DNA from: Roseovarius arcticus
GTDB lineage: Bacteria > Pseudomonadota > Alphaproteobacteria > Rhodobacterales > Rhodobacteraceae
Assembly: GCF_006125015.1 (NCBI RefSeq)
Contig: NZ_SZZN01000001.1
Coordinates: 620,001 to 684,000 of the forward strand
DNA: 64,000 bases
Reading direction: 5' to 3'
Part shown: positions 62,264-64,000 of the stretch, piece by piece
Layout: the number at the start of each line of letters is the position of its first letter
Position numbering within the stretch: the first letter of the stretch is position 1
Notes under the pieces: generated by a model
What the model was told of the DNA's origin: nothing
The model's database searches: none
Seen by the model: only the letters and a program-made list of their open reading frames with translations
Position numbers and translations under genes: made by a program

Positions 62264-62501
62264 TTTAACACTCCTTTTATGCTGTATTTCGTTAATTGCG
62301 TAGGTTTGGAATATCTCACCCATTGCGAGTCCCCGGCGGGTGTTTCTGTCTTGGTGCAAGCGTTTGTTATGTGGTGAGATGTGCCAACAGATCGGATAGA
62401 TGATCCATCGGGCACCGTTTGCGTTCATGGGCGAGGCATGAATGGGGCCCGTGGCGCCCTTCCCGCGGGGCGTTGCACGACAGGCTCAATAAGCAAGCCG
62501 T

Positions 62502-62945
62502 TCAGAAGCTGAGAACTCTGGTATCCGCCGCCATCAGCCGCTGGGCCATCTCTGCCGGATCGGCAACGCCAACACCATCGAGCAGCGCGGTCGAGTCCAG
62601 TGATTTGCCGGGCAAGTAGATCGCGCAAACCTCAGTCGTCGCGCCGGTTTTTTCACGGATCATCTGCATCAGGCCCTGCGGACTCATGTCCTTGGGCGGC
62701 TGCCCGGCGGTCGCGCTTGCGGGGGCATCCTTCAGCGCCAGATCACCGGCAGGACCACACAGCATGATATGCGCCTTCGCGCCCTGTTGCGCGGCCTGCA
62801 TAGTCAGCACCATCGCCATCAGCTGTGTCTGCGGCTCGGCCGAAGTGACGACAGTCACCAGATTTTGGACCGGCTCTGCCATCGCAGCGTCCGAGGCCAG
62901 AAGTGTCGAGGTGGCTACACCGGCTGCAAGAAGTGTCTTTTTCAT
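62502..62945 (-). CDS. Exported DsrE-family protein
   Basis: A 147-residue DsrE/DsrF-like protein with a signal peptide (residues 1-23, ending AMAEP). A Cys is in TTEVCAIYLP. DsrE-like proteins bind or transfer sulfane sulfur. It lies in the sulfide module beside a second exported DsrE protein, so both may handle periplasmic persulfide or thiol chemistry. Confidence 0.82.
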   Translation of the reverse strand: MKKTLLAAGVATSTLLASDAAMAEPVQNLVTVVTSAEPQTQLMAMVLTMQAAQQGAKAHIMLCGPAGDLALKDAPASATAGQPPKDMSPQGLMQMIREKTGATTEVCAIYLPGKSLDSTALLDGVGVADPAEMAQRLMAADTRVLSF

Positions 62946-63008
62946 CTGTTTGATCCTTTTCCCATCTTCAGATTTTCATTCATGGAGGCGCCGCGATAGG
63001 GCGGGCGA

Positions 63009-63425
63009 TCACCAAGTGAGCGTCACAACATCGTCCTGAAATAGCTGCGCGCCAGTGCGGTCGGGGTTGCCCACTTCGAGGCCCGGCAGCAGATCACCTT
63101 GGACGACATTGTATTGCTTCATGCACATTGGGCACACGAGGATGGTCGCGCCGCCGTCGAGCAGTTTTTGCAGCGTTGCTTGCTGATCGCCGAATTGTTC
63201 CGCATTTGCCTGGGCCGCTGCCATAACACCACGGTCATTCAGAAACACAGTCAGCGGATGGCCGCGCTCCAACTGGTTGCCGCCAAATGCCAGCGCCATA
63301 TTCACACGGTGGCCGTCATCCGAGGTGAGGTTGATGAACAGCGGATCGTCATCACCAGCAAAAACGGCACCGGTGCAAAGAAGGGCTATTGCGGCAGCTG
63401 CCGCGACAGTTTTCAATTTGAACAT
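63009..63425 (-). CDS. Exported DsrE-family protein
   Basis: A 138-residue protein with a signal peptide (residues 1-23, AAAAAIALLCTGAVFAGDDD). The conserved core includes DDGHRVNMALAFG and the paired cysteines ILVCPMCMKQY. It is a probable sulfur-carrier protein of the periplasm, paralogous to its neighbour. It follows cydX by 42 bases in the same direction. Confidence 0.85.
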   Translation of the reverse strand: MFKLKTVAAAAAIALLCTGAVFAGDDDPLFINLTSDDGHRVNMALAFGGNQLERGHPLTVFLNDRGVMAAAQANAEQFGDQQATLQKLLDGGATILVCPMCMKQYNVVQGDLLPGLEVGNPDRTGAQLFQDDVVTLTW

Positions 63426-63466
63426 TGGTTATCTCCGTTTAGTTGAGGTTGCAGATAAAAAGGATG

Positions 63467-63616
63467 TTAGGTTGTGACGCCTTTCGGGGAGTCATCCACG
63501 CCAGGATCGTCCTTTTCCCACAGCGCGCGGTCGCCTTGCATTTCAAGCCACATCGCGTTGACCACGGCAAAAACGGCGGCAAGCGGCAGGCCGAGCATCC
63601 AAGCAAAATACCACAT
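63467..63616 (-). CDS. cydX: Cytochrome bd oxidase small subunit
   Basis: A 49-residue single-helix protein, MWYFAWMLGLPLAAVFAVVN at the start, followed by MWLEMQ and an acidic tail. This is the CydX signature. It lies 15 bases downstream of cydB. It stabilises the haem site of the CydAB oxidase, which is insensitive to sulfide and so fits the neighbouring detoxification genes. Confidence 0.9.
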   Translation of the reverse strand: MWYFAWMLGLPLAAVFAVVNAMWLEMQGDRALWEKDDPGVDDSPKGVTT

Positions 63617-63631
63617 GTTAGGTTCCTTTCT

Positions 63632-64000
63632 TTAGTAGGCGGAGCTGGAGTCAGTCACATCCGCTTCGGTGACCTTGCCCCAGAGCACTTTGTAGACCCA
63701 TGCCGTATAGGCGAGGATGATCGGCATGAAGATTGCTGTGGCGACCAGCATTACAAACAGGGTCTGGTGCGAGGACGAGGCGTCCCAAACTGTCAGCGAC
63801 GAGCGCGGATCGAGCGATGAGGGCAGGATGAACGGAAACATCGTCAACCCAACCGAGGAGATAGAGCCGAAAATTCCCACCTTTGACCAGAGCAGTGTCG
63901 TACCTTCACGTCCGGCGCGCAGGCCGACCACGGCCATCACCATACCGAGGAGTCCCAGTGCAGGTGCCAGCGTGATCCACGGACGTGCCGCATAGGCGGA
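63632..64000 (-). CDS. cydB: Cytochrome bd oxidase subunit II, C-terminal part
   Basis: The last ~122 codons of CydB; the frame is open to the window edge. Features are [19 protein letters not shown] and the final helix [18 protein letters not shown]. The start and cydA lie to the right. It is a membrane subunit of the high-affinity quinol oxidase. Confidence 0.92.
   Translation of the reverse strand, partial: SAYAARPWITLAPALGLLGMVMAVVGLRAGREGTTLLWSKVGIFGSISSVGLTMFPFILPSSLDPRSSLTVWDASSSHQTLFVMLVATAIFMPIILAYTAWVYKVLWGKVTEADVTDSSSAY

Noticed and set aside
1..64000. CRISPR arrays, rRNA genes, plasmid replication or partition genes
   Set aside because: No regular spaced repeats, rRNA signatures, or Rep/ParAB-like proteins were seen on reading the window and its frames.

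Overview
The window looks like the accessory genome (plasmid or genomic island) of an alphaproteobacterium, most likely a Roseobacter-type Rhodobacteraceae. The gene content and style support this: GC-rich coding DNA, a GcrA-type DNA-binding domain, Rhodobacterales-like IS6-family transposases and a fused phosphatase/sulfide:quinone oxidoreductase operon. No replication, partition, conjugation, rRNA or CRISPR locus was seen, and no intact tRNA.

The layout is modular, with directly oriented IS6-family elements (about 818 bp each, all on the + strand) at most module borders. (A) 1-2.3 kb: the end of a peptide-type ABC transporter. (B) 3.4-17.2 kb: a defence island. It holds vsr and a C5-cytosine methyltransferase on one side. 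On the other is a leftward operon encoding a WYL regulator, a very unusual ankyrin-GcrA-sigma70 fusion, a GHKL (paraMORC-like) ATPase, a Z1 helicase, a PD-(D/E)XK nuclease, an AIPR protein and an unknown protein. (C) 17.5-28.05 kb: a nine-gene catabolic operon (FAD / [2Fe-2S] / amine-oxidase-type dehydrogenase, two THI5/NMT1-type binding proteins, ABC permease and ATPase, aldehyde dehydrogenase, SDR). It is divergent from a GntR regulator and a maleate-isomerase-like gene. (D) 28.9-41.2 kb: a second catabolic region with ureidoglycolate lyase, ureidoglycine aminohydrolase, a hydantoinase-type amidohydrolase, a second three-part dehydrogenase followed by a DHDPS-family enzyme, a polar amino-acid ABC transporter, two metallohydrolases and a GntR regulator. 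(E) 43.3-55.6 kb: a 2802-residue SpvB/RHS polymorphic toxin, a SIR2-like DUF4917 protein, an HNH-HIT fusion and an HNH nuclease. (F) 56.7-57.6 kb: an amidinotransferase/arginine-deiminase-fold enzyme next to a dead IS5-family element. (G) 58.6-64 kb: sulfide/persulfide handling genes, bacterioferritin, two DsrE proteins, cydX and the end of cydB.

The strongest candidate for something undescribed is module B. The methyltransferase, Vsr, GHKL ATPase, Z1, nuclease and AIPR set resembles the paraMORC-type restriction systems already recognised by comparative genomics. Here it is co-transcribed with a WYL repressor and a sigma factor that carries its own GcrA-like domain. GcrA in Caulobacter reads adenine methylation at GANTC and works through sigma70, so the fusion suggests a defence operon whose transcription is tied to DNA methylation state. 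That link is inference. Starts were moved from the longest reading frame where a Shine-Dalgarno sequence, an overlap or domain boundaries indicated a better one.
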